Source: Streptomyces violaceusniger (lineage in GTDB: Bacteria; Actinomycetota; Actinomycetes; Streptomycetales; Streptomycetaceae). Taken from it: a stretch of 64,000 nucleotides of DNA. Positions 26,916 through 35,133 of the stretch are shown here, one piece after another. The first letter of the stretch is position 1; every line of letters begins with the position of its first letter. The stretch lies in the NCBI GenBank assembly GCA_005405945.1, contig BJHW01000002.1, positions 1,054,001 through 1,118,000 of the forward strand. Direction: 5' to 3'. The notes beneath the pieces were generated by a model, which searched no databases, was not told the origin of the DNA, and saw nothing but the letters and a program-made list of their open reading frames with translations. The position numbers were made by a program, and so were the translations under genes.

Positions 26916-28413
26916 GTGGGAGGCGCATGGAGGGCCGGGGGCGCACGGCCGCCGGCGGGGCGGGAGCGGCGGGCCGGGGGCGGGCGCGGGCGATCACGCG
27001 CCGCCGGACGTCCTCGTACGGCGGGAAATGATTCTCCGGGGCGCCGCACGCGGCGGACGCTATTCCGCCGGATTGGTTTCCGGGTGATCGGTGACCGATC
27101 TCGGACGGCGGTTCGGGTGAATTGGAGCCGGGGGCGGGAGGTTGAAGCGCGGACGAGCTGCGGGCGGCTCAATACGGCGTCCGGTGCGGGGCGGGCGCGC
27201 GGCATGGGATCTTCTCCGGCGCTATTGCGTCGCCGCCCGGTCAAGATCGGCCGCTTGGCGGCCGGGCCCGGGAGGCGGCCGTAACCGCGCGGCACCGCGC
27301 CGGAACCGACCGTTCCGGTCCCCTCCCCGGCATCCGGAGAATGCCGGGGAGGGGAGGAGGGGAAGGGGAGAGCGGGAGACGGCGGGAGGGCGGGAAATAG
27401 GACGGCCTTGCGGTGAGGCGGTTAAGAGGGGGACGCATGAGCGAACGCGCCCGAGGTGCCCGGCGGAGTTTCCCGGGGCGCGGCGGGAGACTGAAACGTA
27501 TCGACGGAGGCCCTGCCGCCGACCGTGGCCTTCAGAGGCGGGGCCGGCCGGGAAGCGGCCGCGGCCCCGGGCGACGACGGGGCGGGGAGACGACGAGGAC
27601 ACGACGGGAGGCGGCGGGGCGACCGCCTCTTCCCGGGCCGCTCGCCTCCGGGCGCTCTGATCCGGTGCCGACACTCCTCGTCGACGCTCGCTCGTTCCTC
27701 GCTCCCCGCTCCCCGTCGCTTTCGGCACCGGCGCGCCCTACGGCTCGCTCCCGGGGGACGCCGGGCGCGTAAGGGCCCCGACTCGTATGCCCTCTCGCCG
27801 CGGTATGGCCCGCGGAACAGGGGCGGCCGCTTGCGCGCCTGGCCAACTCATGGGCCATGCAACGGACTTGACTCGGCGTTTACCGTATCTCTTGTCGGGC
27901 GTCGCCTCGCCGACGCCCGTGTACCGCGCCAGTTCTCCGAAAAGGGGCCGGCCGTCATGGCGGCGGGGAACTGGCGGAGAATCACGCCGCCCGTGTATAG
28001 CGGGAACCGCGCCGCCGCGCATATCATTGCCTCACATCGACTTCCTCCCTTCCAGCCGCTCGCAGGAGCGGCCCGGAATAATCACCCCTCACCCCGCCTG
28101 TCCGGGACCCGGGCGGCGCCGAGGGCCGCGCTTTCCCTCGCGGCCTCGTCCGCCGCTCCCTGGAAACGGGGTTCGTTTTGGGTTCCCGTCGGCGGAAGGC
28201 GCGGCGCGCCTACGGCGCATGCCGGTGGTCACCGGCCGTGCGCGGTGGGTCATTCGGCGTACTCGGTGCTACGTCCCGCCGCTGGACGCCGGGCCGGGGG
28301 CGCATGGCGGAGCCGGGCCGTGCGATGAAACGCCGGTCGGGCACCGGGCGAGGGGGAACGAGCGCCCCGATCGGCCTCGCGGAGGCGCCGCCCCCCTGGG
28401 GTAAGGTGCCCGC
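26916..28413. other. long apparently non-coding region
   Basis: About 1.5 kb lacks a supportable gene: open frames exist on both strands but are Arg/Pro/Gly-rich shadows without family signals or ribosome-binding sites. Visible structure includes a purine-rich strand at about 27343-27412 (GGGGAGGGGAGGAGGGGAAG repeats), a perfect 9-bp hairpin CGGGCGTCG...CGACGCCCG at 27896-27919, and a less GC-rich block at 27850-28060. It must hold the promoters of the Rpf gene (leftward) and MOSC gene (rightward), and could hide an sRNA or decayed genes. Confidence 0.5.
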
Positions 28414-29247
28414 GTGGCCACCGTTGTCGAGCTGACCTGCTATCCCATCAAGGGCTGCGCGGGCGTTTCCCTGTCCGAGGCGCTGCTGACGGAGGCGGGT
28501 CTGCGACACGACCGCGGCTTCATGGTCATCGGCGAGGACGGAGAGTGCCGCACTCAGCGGCGGGATCCTCGGCTCGCCGTCATCCGCCCCGCCATCGACC
28601 CGCACGGCACCCGGCTCACCCTGTCCGCACCCGGCGAGGACGAGGTGGCCATCGACGTCGACACCACCTCCGCCCGGCGCGAGGTCACCGTGTTCGGCAC
28701 GCCCTACCTCGGCATCGACCAGGGCGAGGACGCCGCCACGTGGCTTTCCCGGTTCCTGGGCGCGCCGAGCAGGCTGGTGCGGGTGCCCCCGGAACACGAC
28801 CGGGTGACCCGCGGATGGATCCCCGGCACCTGTGGCTACGCCGACAGCGCCGCGGTGCACATCGTCTCCCGGGCCAGCCTGGACGGGCTGAACGAGCGGA
28901 TCGCCGAGGCGGGCGGCACGGCGCTGCCGATGAACCGCTTCCGCCCCGGCATCGTGATCGGCGGATGGGACGAACCCCATCGGGAGGACCGGGTCCGCCG
29001 GATCGCCATCGGCGGTGCCGAGCTGGGCTTCGCCAAGCACACCGCCCGGTGCGTCGTGACGACGGTCGATCAGAGCGAGGGCGTCAAGGCGGGCCCGGAG
29101 CCCCTGCGCACCCTGGCCGGCTACCGGCGCGGCCCCGGCGGCGCCACCCTCTTCGGCTGCCAGTTCTCCGTGACCCGCCCCGGAAAACTGGCCGTGGGCG
29201 ACGAGGTGGACGTCCTCGAGTGGGACGGGCCGCCGCCGGGGGAGTGA
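28414..29247 (+). CDS. MOSC-domain molybdoenzyme (YcbX/mARC-like)
   Basis: This is a 277-aa protein with the N-terminal MOSC beta-barrel domain (LTCYPIKGCAGVSLSEALLT, GLRHDRGFMVIGEDGE) and the C-terminal MOSC domain (MNRFRPGIVI, RCVVTTVDQSEG, GYRRGPGGATLFGCQFSV). The Cys in RCVVTTVD is the conserved residue that coordinates molybdenum in mARC/YcbX proteins. These enzymes reduce N-hydroxylated compounds with electrons from a partner; no fused 2Fe-2S ferredoxin domain is present, so a separate partner is needed. The start is GTG 28414 with GGGGTAAGG upstream. It is monocistronic and converges on the Lrp-type regulator. Confidence 0.9.
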   Translation: MATVVELTCYPIKGCAGVSLSEALLTEAGLRHDRGFMVIGEDGECRTQRRDPRLAVIRPAIDPHGTRLTLSAPGEDEVAIDVDTTSARREVTVFGTPYLGIDQGEDAATWLSRFLGAPSRLVRVPPEHDRVTRGWIPGTCGYADSAAVHIVSRASLDGLNERIAEAGGTALPMNRFRPGIVIGGWDEPHREDRVRRIAIGGAELGFAKHTARCVVTTVDQSEGVKAGPEPLRTLAGYRRGPGGATLFGCQFSVTRPGKLAVGDEVDVLEWDGPPPGE

Positions 29248-29285
29248 CCGGGTATGGCCGCCGTCCGGATCGGCGAAGGTGGCGG

Positions 29286-30299
29286 TCATCGGTCCCGGCT
29301 CAGCAGCTTTCCGTCCTCGCGGCCGATCCAGTACCGGCGCAGCACATCGAGGACCACCGACACCTCGCAGGCGGTGATGCCGGGGAGCGTCGCCAGATCG
29401 CGGGTGAGCAGCTCGGCCAGGCCGTCCTCGTCCCGGAACACCCCGTGGTGGATCACCGAGGAGGTGCCCGCCACGATCGAGACATAGCGCGCCGAGGGGT
29501 GCCGGGCCAGTGCGTCGGCCACTTCGTGGATGGCCCCGGGCGCGGCGTGCAGTTCGATCACGACCTCCAGCGGATGGCCGAGCAGCGCCGGTTCGATCTC
29601 CACACGGGGCCGCACCAGCCCGCGCTGGAGGAGTGACTGGGTCAGCCGGTAGGCGGTGGACCGGCTGATGCCGAGCCCGCGCGCCACATCGGCGGCGCTC
29701 GCCCGGCCGTCCTGGCGCAGCAGCTCCATGGCCCGCAGCTCGTCGTCGCTGAACCCGGTGACGGACGCGGGCTCCGCCACCGGATCCGCGACCTCCCGCA
29801 ACGCCCGCACCTGGGCGTCGTCCAGCCGCCGCAGCCGCCAGGAGTCGGACTTCGCCGTCGCCCGCAGCACCAGTTCGGTATGGGCCGACCGCACACCCGG
29901 GACCGACGGGATCCGTGTCATCAGCAGCTCACGCGCCCGGTCGCGCCGGGTGGCGTGCAGGGAGCAGTAGACATCGGCGCGGCCCGTGGTCGTGGCGACG
30001 AACGGGATCTCGGACAGCTCGGACAGCTGCCGGGCCACCTCCCACGCCTGCCCCGGGGCCGTGGCCACCCAGATGTGCATGGGGTTGCCCTCGGCCAGCA
30101 TCGGCCACTCCACCTGCCCGATCACCCGCAGCAGCCGGTCCTCCGCGAGCCGGGCCAGCCGGCGGCCGACGGTGCTGGCGGAGCTGCCGAGCACCTCGGC
30201 CAGCGCGCTCAGCGGCGCCCTCGGCGCCACTTGCAGGGCGGCCACCAGATCGAGGTCGGCGTCGTCGAGCACGGGTGGTGTGGAGGGAACGGCTGCCAT
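29286..30299 (-). CDS. tandem Lrp/AsnC-family regulator
   Basis: This is a 337-aa protein made of two Lrp modules. Each has an HTH (residues about 15-60: DADLDLVAALQVAPRAPLSA, SSASTVGRRLARL; and about 190-240: DDELRAMELLRQDGRASAAD, ISRSTAYRLTQSL), followed by an AsnC/RAM-type ligand domain (VEWPMLAEGNPMHIWVATA; VEIEPALLGHPLEVVIELHA). Such double Lrp proteins usually act as dimers that mimic the octamer of single-module Lrp. ATG 30299 is chosen because similarity starts there. It is divergent from the AbgT-M20 operon across a short AT-rich gap and is the likely controller, probably sensing an amino acid or aminobenzoyl compound. Confidence 0.9.
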   Translation of the reverse strand: MAAVPSTPPVLDDADLDLVAALQVAPRAPLSALAEVLGSSASTVGRRLARLAEDRLLRVIGQVEWPMLAEGNPMHIWVATAPGQAWEVARQLSELSEIPFVATTTGRADVYCSLHATRRDRARELLMTRIPSVPGVRSAHTELVLRATAKSDSWRLRRLDDAQVRALREVADPVAEPASVTGFSDDELRAMELLRQDGRASAADVARGLGISRSTAYRLTQSLLQRGLVRPRVEIEPALLGHPLEVVIELHAAPGAIHEVADALARHPSARYVSIVAGTSSVIHHGVFRDEDGLAELLTRDLATLPGITACEVSVVLDVLRRYWIGREDGKLLSRDR

Positions 30300-30434
30300 G
30301 GTTACGAATCTATCGTGCGAATGGTGTGTCATGTGTGGATCATTCTTGCGTAACAACTCTTTTACTTGCCTCATTCCGTCATGCCTTCTCTAATGGACGA
30401 CCACTACTGCGTCGTCGACGAAGGAGCGCGGACG
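30300..30434. promoter_or_regulatory. divergent promoter region, Lrp regulator / AbgT-M20 operon
   Basis: These 135 bases are noticeably AT-rich (e.g. TGCGTAACAACTCTTTTACT), unlike the surroundings, and contain the start signals of both divergent units. AAGGAG at 30421-30426 is the ribosome-binding site for the AbgT gene. Confidence 0.6.
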
Positions 30435-32052
30435 GTGAGTTCCAACGACACCACGACCACGCCCGACAACACCCCCGGCAAACCGCCTCCCGACGCGCCC
30501 GGGGACTCCTCGGCCGCGCTGTCCGCACTGCTCCGGGTGCTCGGCGCCGTCGAGCGCGCGGGCAACAAACTTCCCCACCCCTTCTGGCTGTTCGCCGTCC
30601 TCAGCGCCGTCCTCGCGCTGATCAGCTGGGGGCTCGCCACCGCGGACGTCTCCGCGGTCGACCCGGCGGGGGAGAAGACCGTGGCGGTGCGCAGCCTGAT
30701 CTCGGTCGACGGGGTGCGGTCGATGATCAACGACGCGATCACCAACTACGCCACCTTCCCCCGCTGGGCACCATCCTGGTCGTCATGCTCGGTGTCGCCG
30801 TCGCCGACCGGTCGGGGCTGCTCGCGGCGATGCTGCGGGCCGGTGTCGCCAAGGTCCCGGCGCGCTGGATGACCTTCGCCCTGGCCTTCACCGCGATGGT
30901 CGCCCACATCGCGTCCGACGCCGCCTATGTGGCGCTGGTCCCCCTGGGCGGGCTGGCCTTCCGGGCCATCGGGCGCAGTCCGCTGCTGGGGATCGTCGTG
31001 GCCTTCGTCGGCGTATCGGCCGGCTATGACGCCAGCCCGCTGATCACCCCGATGGACGCGGTGCTGTCCGGGCTGACCACGGCCGCCGCGCAGACCGTGG
31101 ACCCCGGCTATGTCGTCACCCCGCTGTCCAACTACTTCTTCTCCCTCGCCTCCTCGGTGGTGCTGGCCGCAGTGATCACCTTCGTCACCGAGAAGGTGCT
31201 GGTGAAGCGGGTGGCGGCGCTTCCGCCCGAGCCCGAGGAGGCGGACGGGCAGGCCGCGCACACGGCCGGGGGCACCCCGGAGGTCGAGCTCGCCCTGGCC
31301 CCCGAGGAGCGCCGCGGGCTGCGCCGCGCCACCGTCGCCCTCGTCCTCTACCTCGTGGTGATCGTGGTGGCGATGATCCCCACCGGGTCCCCGCTGCGCG
31401 GCGAGGGCGGCAGCATCGTCGAATCGCCCGTGCTCTCCGGGATCGCCGTGGTGCTCGGACTGCTCTTCGCCCTCCTCGGCGCGGTCTACGGGCGCGCGGC
31501 CGGCACCGTCCGCGGCGGCCGCGACATCCCGGACTTCATGGCGCAGGGCATGCGGGAGATGGCCCCCATCCTGGTGCTGTTCTTCGCCATCTCCCAGTTC
31601 CTCGCGTACTTCAAGTGGACCGGCGTCGGCCAGGTGCTCGCCATCCGCGGCGCCGATCTGCTGAAGGACCTCGGGGTCACCGGCCCGGTCGCCTTCCTCG
31701 GCATCGTGGTGGTGTGTACGGTGATCAATCTGGCGATGACCAGCGGTTCGGCCATGTGGGCGCTGGTGGCCCCGGTCTTCGTGCCGATGCTGATGCTGCT
31801 GCACATCCCCCGGAGGCCACCCAGGCCGTCTACCGCATCGCCGACTCCTGCACCAACGCCATCACCCCGATGAGCGCCTACTTCGTCATGGCGCTCGGCT
31901 TCCTCCAGCGCTACCGCCGTTCCGCCGGAATCGGCACCCTCGCCTCGCTGACCCTGCCGCTGTCCGTGGCCATGCTGGTGGCCTGGACCCTGCTGTTCTA
32001 CGTCTGGTGGGCGCTGGGCATTCCGCTCGGCCCCGGCGCGCCCGTCCGCTGA
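30435..32052 (+). CDS. AbgT-family p-aminobenzoyl-glutamate transporter (two frameshifts)
   Basis: This is an inner-membrane transporter of about 539 aa with many helices. Family signatures include NKLPHPFWLFAVLSAVLALI near the N-terminus, AMVAHIASDAAYVALVPLGG, and the C-terminal CTVINLAMTSGSAMWALVAP and AYRIADSCTNAITPMSAYF-type segments. The frame breaks near 30762 (TTCCCCCGCTG, one C missing) and near 31812 (ATCCCCCGGAG, one C missing). The start is GTG 30435 behind AAGGAG. Known AbgT proteins import p-aminobenzoyl-glutamate or export sulfonamide-type antifolates. Here an M20 carboxypeptidase follows 50 bases downstream, which favours import and hydrolysis. Confidence 0.88.
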
Positions 32053-32102
32053 TCCCCAGCCGCTCCCTCATCCACGCCACCCCTGGGAAGGACCGCCCTC
32101 GC

Positions 32103-33256
32103 ATGACCCCCTCCGACCTCGCCGCCGCCACCGCCCAGGCGCTGCCCGAGATGATCGAAGACCTACGGACGCTGGTGGAGCTGGAGACGCCGAGCAACGA
32201 CAAGCGGCTGCTGGACGCGGGACTCGCCACGATCAGCGGCTGGGTCGTGGACCGGCTCGGCGAGCCGGATGGAACCGAGCGCCACGACTGCGGACCGCAC
32301 GGCGATGTGCTCGCCCTGACCTATCGCGGCACGGCACCCGGCACCGTGCTGATGCTGTGCCACTACGACACGGTGTGGCCGGCCGGAACCCTCGCCGAAT
32401 GGCCCTTCGAGGTCGAGGACGGCCGGGCGAGCGGCCCCGGTGTCTTCGACATGAAGACGGGTCTGGTGCAGGCCGTATGGACCCTGCGGCTGCTGCGCGA
32501 GCTGGAGCTGCCCCACCCCTCGGTGCGGCTGCTGCTCAACGGCGACGAGGAGATCGGCAGCCCCGCCTCCCGCCGCCATATCGAGCGGCTCAGCGAGGAC
32601 GTCCTGGCCACGCTGGTCTTCGAGGCGTCGCTGGACGGGGCGCTCAAGACCTCCCGCAAGGGCGTCGGGTTGTTCGATGTGACGGCCCACGGCATCGAAT
32701 CGCACGCGGGCCTCGACCCGTTCGCGGGCGCGAGCGCCATCCACGCGCTGGCCGAGGTCGTCCCGCGGATCGCCGCGCTCAGCGCCCCGGAGCGGGGGAC
32801 CACGGTGAACGTGGGGCTGATTCAAGGCGGCACCGGTCGCAATGTGATCGCCGCACAGGCGAGTTGCGGCATCGACATCCGGATCGCCGAACCGGAGGAG
32901 ATGAAGCGGATCGACGCCGCGCTGCACGCCCTCGCCCCTCCGACCAGCGGGTGCGGCTGACCGTCACCGGCGAGTGGAACCGTCCGCCGATGGTTCCGGG
33001 CGACCCGTCCCGCCGGCTGTTCGAGCGGGCCCACACGATCGCCGCGGAACACGGCTGGGAGCTGGAGGAGACCGCGGTCGGCGGTGCCAGCGACGGGAAC
33101 TTCGTCTCCGCGCTGGGCCGTCCGGTCCTCGACGGGCTCGGTGCCCTCGGCTCCGGCGCCCACGCCCGCCACGAACACACCGTGCTCGCCCCGATCCCGG
33201 CCCGCACCGCGCTGACCATCGACCTGCTGCGGTCACTGGCGGCCGACGCCACGTAG
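32103..33256 (+). CDS. M20 family zinc carboxypeptidase, CPG2/glutamate-carboxypeptidase-like (one frameshift)
   Basis: This is a cytoplasmic metallopeptidase of about 384 aa. Zinc and catalytic motifs are visible in order: MLCHYDTVWPAG (His, Asp), FDMKTGL (bridging Asp), LLLNGDEEIGS (catalytic Glu), FEASLDGALKTSRKG (Glu), and, after the dimerisation domain (VNVGLIQGGTGRNVIA), GAHARHEHTVL (His). One C is missing near 32936 between HALAP and SDQRVRL. ATG 32103 has GGAAGGACC upstream. It is co-directional with AbgT, so together they may take up an N-acyl-glutamate such as p-aminobenzoyl-glutamate and release glutamate. Confidence 0.9.
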
Positions 33257-33279
33257 CGGCCGGCACACCGGCGCCGCGC

Positions 33280-33312
33280 CGACGCCGACGGCCCAGCGGC
33301 CGTCAGGCGTCG
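33280..33312. terminator. hairpin terminator
   Basis: The stem CGACGCC-GACGGCC pairs with GGCCGTC-A-GGCGTCG (14 pairs, one bulged A) around a 4-base loop. It lies between the convergent M20 and DUF397 genes. Confidence 0.7.
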
Positions 33313-33328
33313 GCGTGCGGGAGGCGGT

Positions 33329-33565
33329 TCAGCAGACCAGGAAGTCCGCCTCGCCCGCCTTGGCGCCCTGGATGAACGCGATGATCTCGCTGTGGGTGTA
33401 GATCAGCGCCGGACCGTCCGGATCGGTCGACTGGCGGATCGCGACCCGGCCGTCGTCCAGCTTCATGGCTTCGACGCAGTTGCCGCCGTTGCCACCGCTC
33501 CACGGCTTGTGCCAGCCCTCACTGCCGAGGTCGCTCGCGCGCATGCCGTTGTGAATGCGATCCAT
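33329..33565 (-). CDS. DUF397 small regulatory protein (WhiJ-cluster type)
   Basis: This is a 78-aa DUF397 protein: WHKPWSGGNGGNCVEAMKL, then AIRQSTDPDGPALIYTHSE and FIQGAKAGEADFLV. This conserved small protein is almost always paired with an XRE-DUF5753 regulator in Streptomyces, where such pairs influence development and antibiotic production. It starts 5 bases after the stop of the XRE gene and is co-transcribed. The N-terminal Ser-Gly-Gly-Asn-Gly-Gly-Asn-Cys segment matches the family core. Confidence 0.93.
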   Translation of the reverse strand: MDRIHNGMRASDLGSEGWHKPWSGGNGGNCVEAMKLDDGRVAIRQSTDPDGPALIYTHSEIIAFIQGAKAGEADFLVC

Positions 33566-33570
33566 TCCGA

Positions 33571-34431
33571 TCAGAGCTCCTTGCGGAAATCCCCGAGGAT
33601 TTCCTTTGTGCGTCGTGCGGTTGCCGCCTGGGCCGCCATGCGGTCCATGGCCTCCAGATGGGAGGCCACCTCGATGCGCTCATCCAGGTAGACGGCGCCG
33701 GTCAGGTACTCGACGTAGACCATGTCCGGCAGTTCGGGGACAGCGAAGCGGAAGAGGACGAAGGGCCCATACGTGCCCGGATGGTGCCCGGAGGAGAACT
33801 CCGAGACCTGCAAGGTGATGTGCGGCATCTCCACCGCCTCCAGCAGCCGGTCGACCTGCCGGCGCATCACCGCCGCCGAACCCACCTGCCGGCGCAGCAC
33901 CGTCTCGTCCATCACCACCCACAGCCGGGGCGGATCCCGCCGGGTGAGCAGGGACTGCCGCTCCATGCGCAGCGCCACATGGCGCTCCGCCTGCCGGGGG
34001 CCGGCCTGGCCGACGGCGCCGGTCTGCATGACCGCGCGGGCGTAGTCCTCGGTCTGGAGCAGCCCGGGCACGAAGTGCGGCTCGTACGCCCGGATCATCT
34101 CGGCCGCGCCCTCCAGGCTGACGTGGACGCTGAACCAGTCCGGCAGGATGTCGTGGAACCGCTGCCACCAACCGGGCTTGTTGGCCTCCTCGGTCAGGGT
34201 GATGAACGAGTCGAGCTCCTCACCGGTGATCCCGTAGGCGTCCAGCAGCATCTGCACATACGGGACCTTCAGTGCGACCTCGGCGGTCTCCATGCGGCGG
34301 ATGGTGGCAGGCGCCACCCGCAGCACCCTGGCCGCCTCGTCGCGCTTGAACCCCGCCTTCTCCCGCAGATCCTGCAGCCTCTTGCCGAGGACGACCTGAC
34401 CCACGGTCGGGGCCGACCGCGGTTCGCTCAC
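33571..34431 (-). CDS. XRE-family regulator with DUF5753 domain (WhiJ-like)
   Basis: This is a 286-aa DNA-binding protein. The N-terminal helix-turn-helix is at about residues 16-70 (LGKRLQDLREKAGFKRDEAA, RVLRVAPATIRRMETAEVAL). DUF5753 fills the rest (EPHFVPGLLQTEDYARAVM, RMERQSLLTRRDPPRLWVVM, GSAAVMRRQVDRLL, FRFAVPELPDMVYVEYLTGA). It is the partner of the DUF397 gene directly downstream. It is divergent from a hypothetical gene across about 140 bases holding inverted repeats that may be its operator. Confidence 0.93.
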   Translation of the reverse strand: MSEPRSAPTVGQVVLGKRLQDLREKAGFKRDEAARVLRVAPATIRRMETAEVALKVPYVQMLLDAYGITGEELDSFITLTEEANKPGWWQRFHDILPDWFSVHVSLEGAAEMIRAYEPHFVPGLLQTEDYARAVMQTGAVGQAGPRQAERHVALRMERQSLLTRRDPPRLWVVMDETVLRRQVGSAAVMRRQVDRLLEAVEMPHITLQVSEFSSGHHPGTYGPFVLFRFAVPELPDMVYVEYLTGAVYLDERIEVASHLEAMDRMAAQAATARRTKEILGDFRKEL

Positions 34432-34511
34432 CTGAATCCCTCCCTGACCTCAGCAACGCTGATGTTCGCAGTGTGCCATGGCCAGTGCGGAACAGACACA
34501 TTGCACTGACA

Positions 34512-34530
34512 ACTCTGCACTTTTCAGAGT
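34512..34530. promoter_or_regulatory. inverted repeat upstream of the XRE regulator
   Basis: ACTCTG (34512-34517) and CAGAGT (34525-34530) form a perfect dyad with a 7-base spacer. Repeated GCACT/AGTGC pentamers surround it within 34503-34532. It is in the divergent promoter region and is a candidate operator for the XRE-DUF5753 protein. Confidence 0.45.
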
Positions 34531-34571
34531 GCCGCTTGCCAAGTGTCCCCGGCGGTGCGCATAGTGGCGTC

Positions 34572-35114
34572 ATGATCCCGTTACCGCGCTCCGTCGCGGC
34601 GACCGCAGGCACCATCGGCCCGACCTCTGTGAAGTGCCCTTCGATGACGTACGCCTTCGCCGGTGCGCTGACCGGCCTCGTCCGCGGCCGGTTCGGCCGG
34701 CGGGGATTCCGTGCGGTGTCCGGCCGCCACCGCCTTCAACTGCCCCCGGCGCTGCGGACGGACCGGGCCTACGACGCGGTGGGGGTCGCCGAGCGGCACG
34801 GTCCCGGGGTGATGGCCCTGCTGCCCCGGGCGGGATGTGTGCTCACCGGCGCCGGGTGCTGGTGGTGGGTCGTGCCGCCGCATTCGGACGTCGGGGTCGA
34901 CTGGCCCGCACCGGCCGTCTACGCGGTCGGCGCCATGGTGACCGGCCCGCCCGGGCGGCGGACCGGCCCCACGGGGAGGGAGGAGCCCGGTGTGGTGCAC
35001 TGGCCGGGCGACGGGGAGCCGTACACCCATCCCCTGCTGCTGCACATCGCGGTCTGCGCGGCTGCCGGGGTCTCCCCGGCCTGGCCGTGCGACAACCGGC
35101 CGCCACGGTCATGA
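34572..35114 (+). CDS. conserved hypothetical actinobacterial protein
   Basis: This is a 180-aa protein of unknown function. ATG 34572 (MIPLPRSVA) is the best start, though ATG 34644 is also possible. The sequence includes MTYAFAGALTGLVRGRFGRRGF, RAYDAVGVAERHGPGVMALL and a Trp-rich strand, TGAGCWWWVVPPHSDVGVDW. It ends with a Pro/Asn/Arg segment. There is no signal peptide, membrane helix or catalytic motif. It is divergent from the WhiJ-like pair and may belong to its regulon. Confidence 0.6.
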   Translation: MIPLPRSVAATAGTIGPTSVKCPSMTYAFAGALTGLVRGRFGRRGFRAVSGRHRLQLPPALRTDRAYDAVGVAERHGPGVMALLPRAGCVLTGAGCWWWVVPPHSDVGVDWPAPAVYAVGAMVTGPPGRRTGPTGREEPGVVHWPGDGEPYTHPLLLHIAVCAAAGVSPAWPCDNRPPRS

Positions 35115-35133
35115 CCTCGGAGCCGGGGCCCGG

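Noticed and set aside
29915..30434. N-terminal extension of the AbgT frame into the Lrp gene
   Set aside because: The upstream part is an antisense shadow of the Lrp regulator; the real start is GTG 30435 in another frame, joined by a missing base near 30762.
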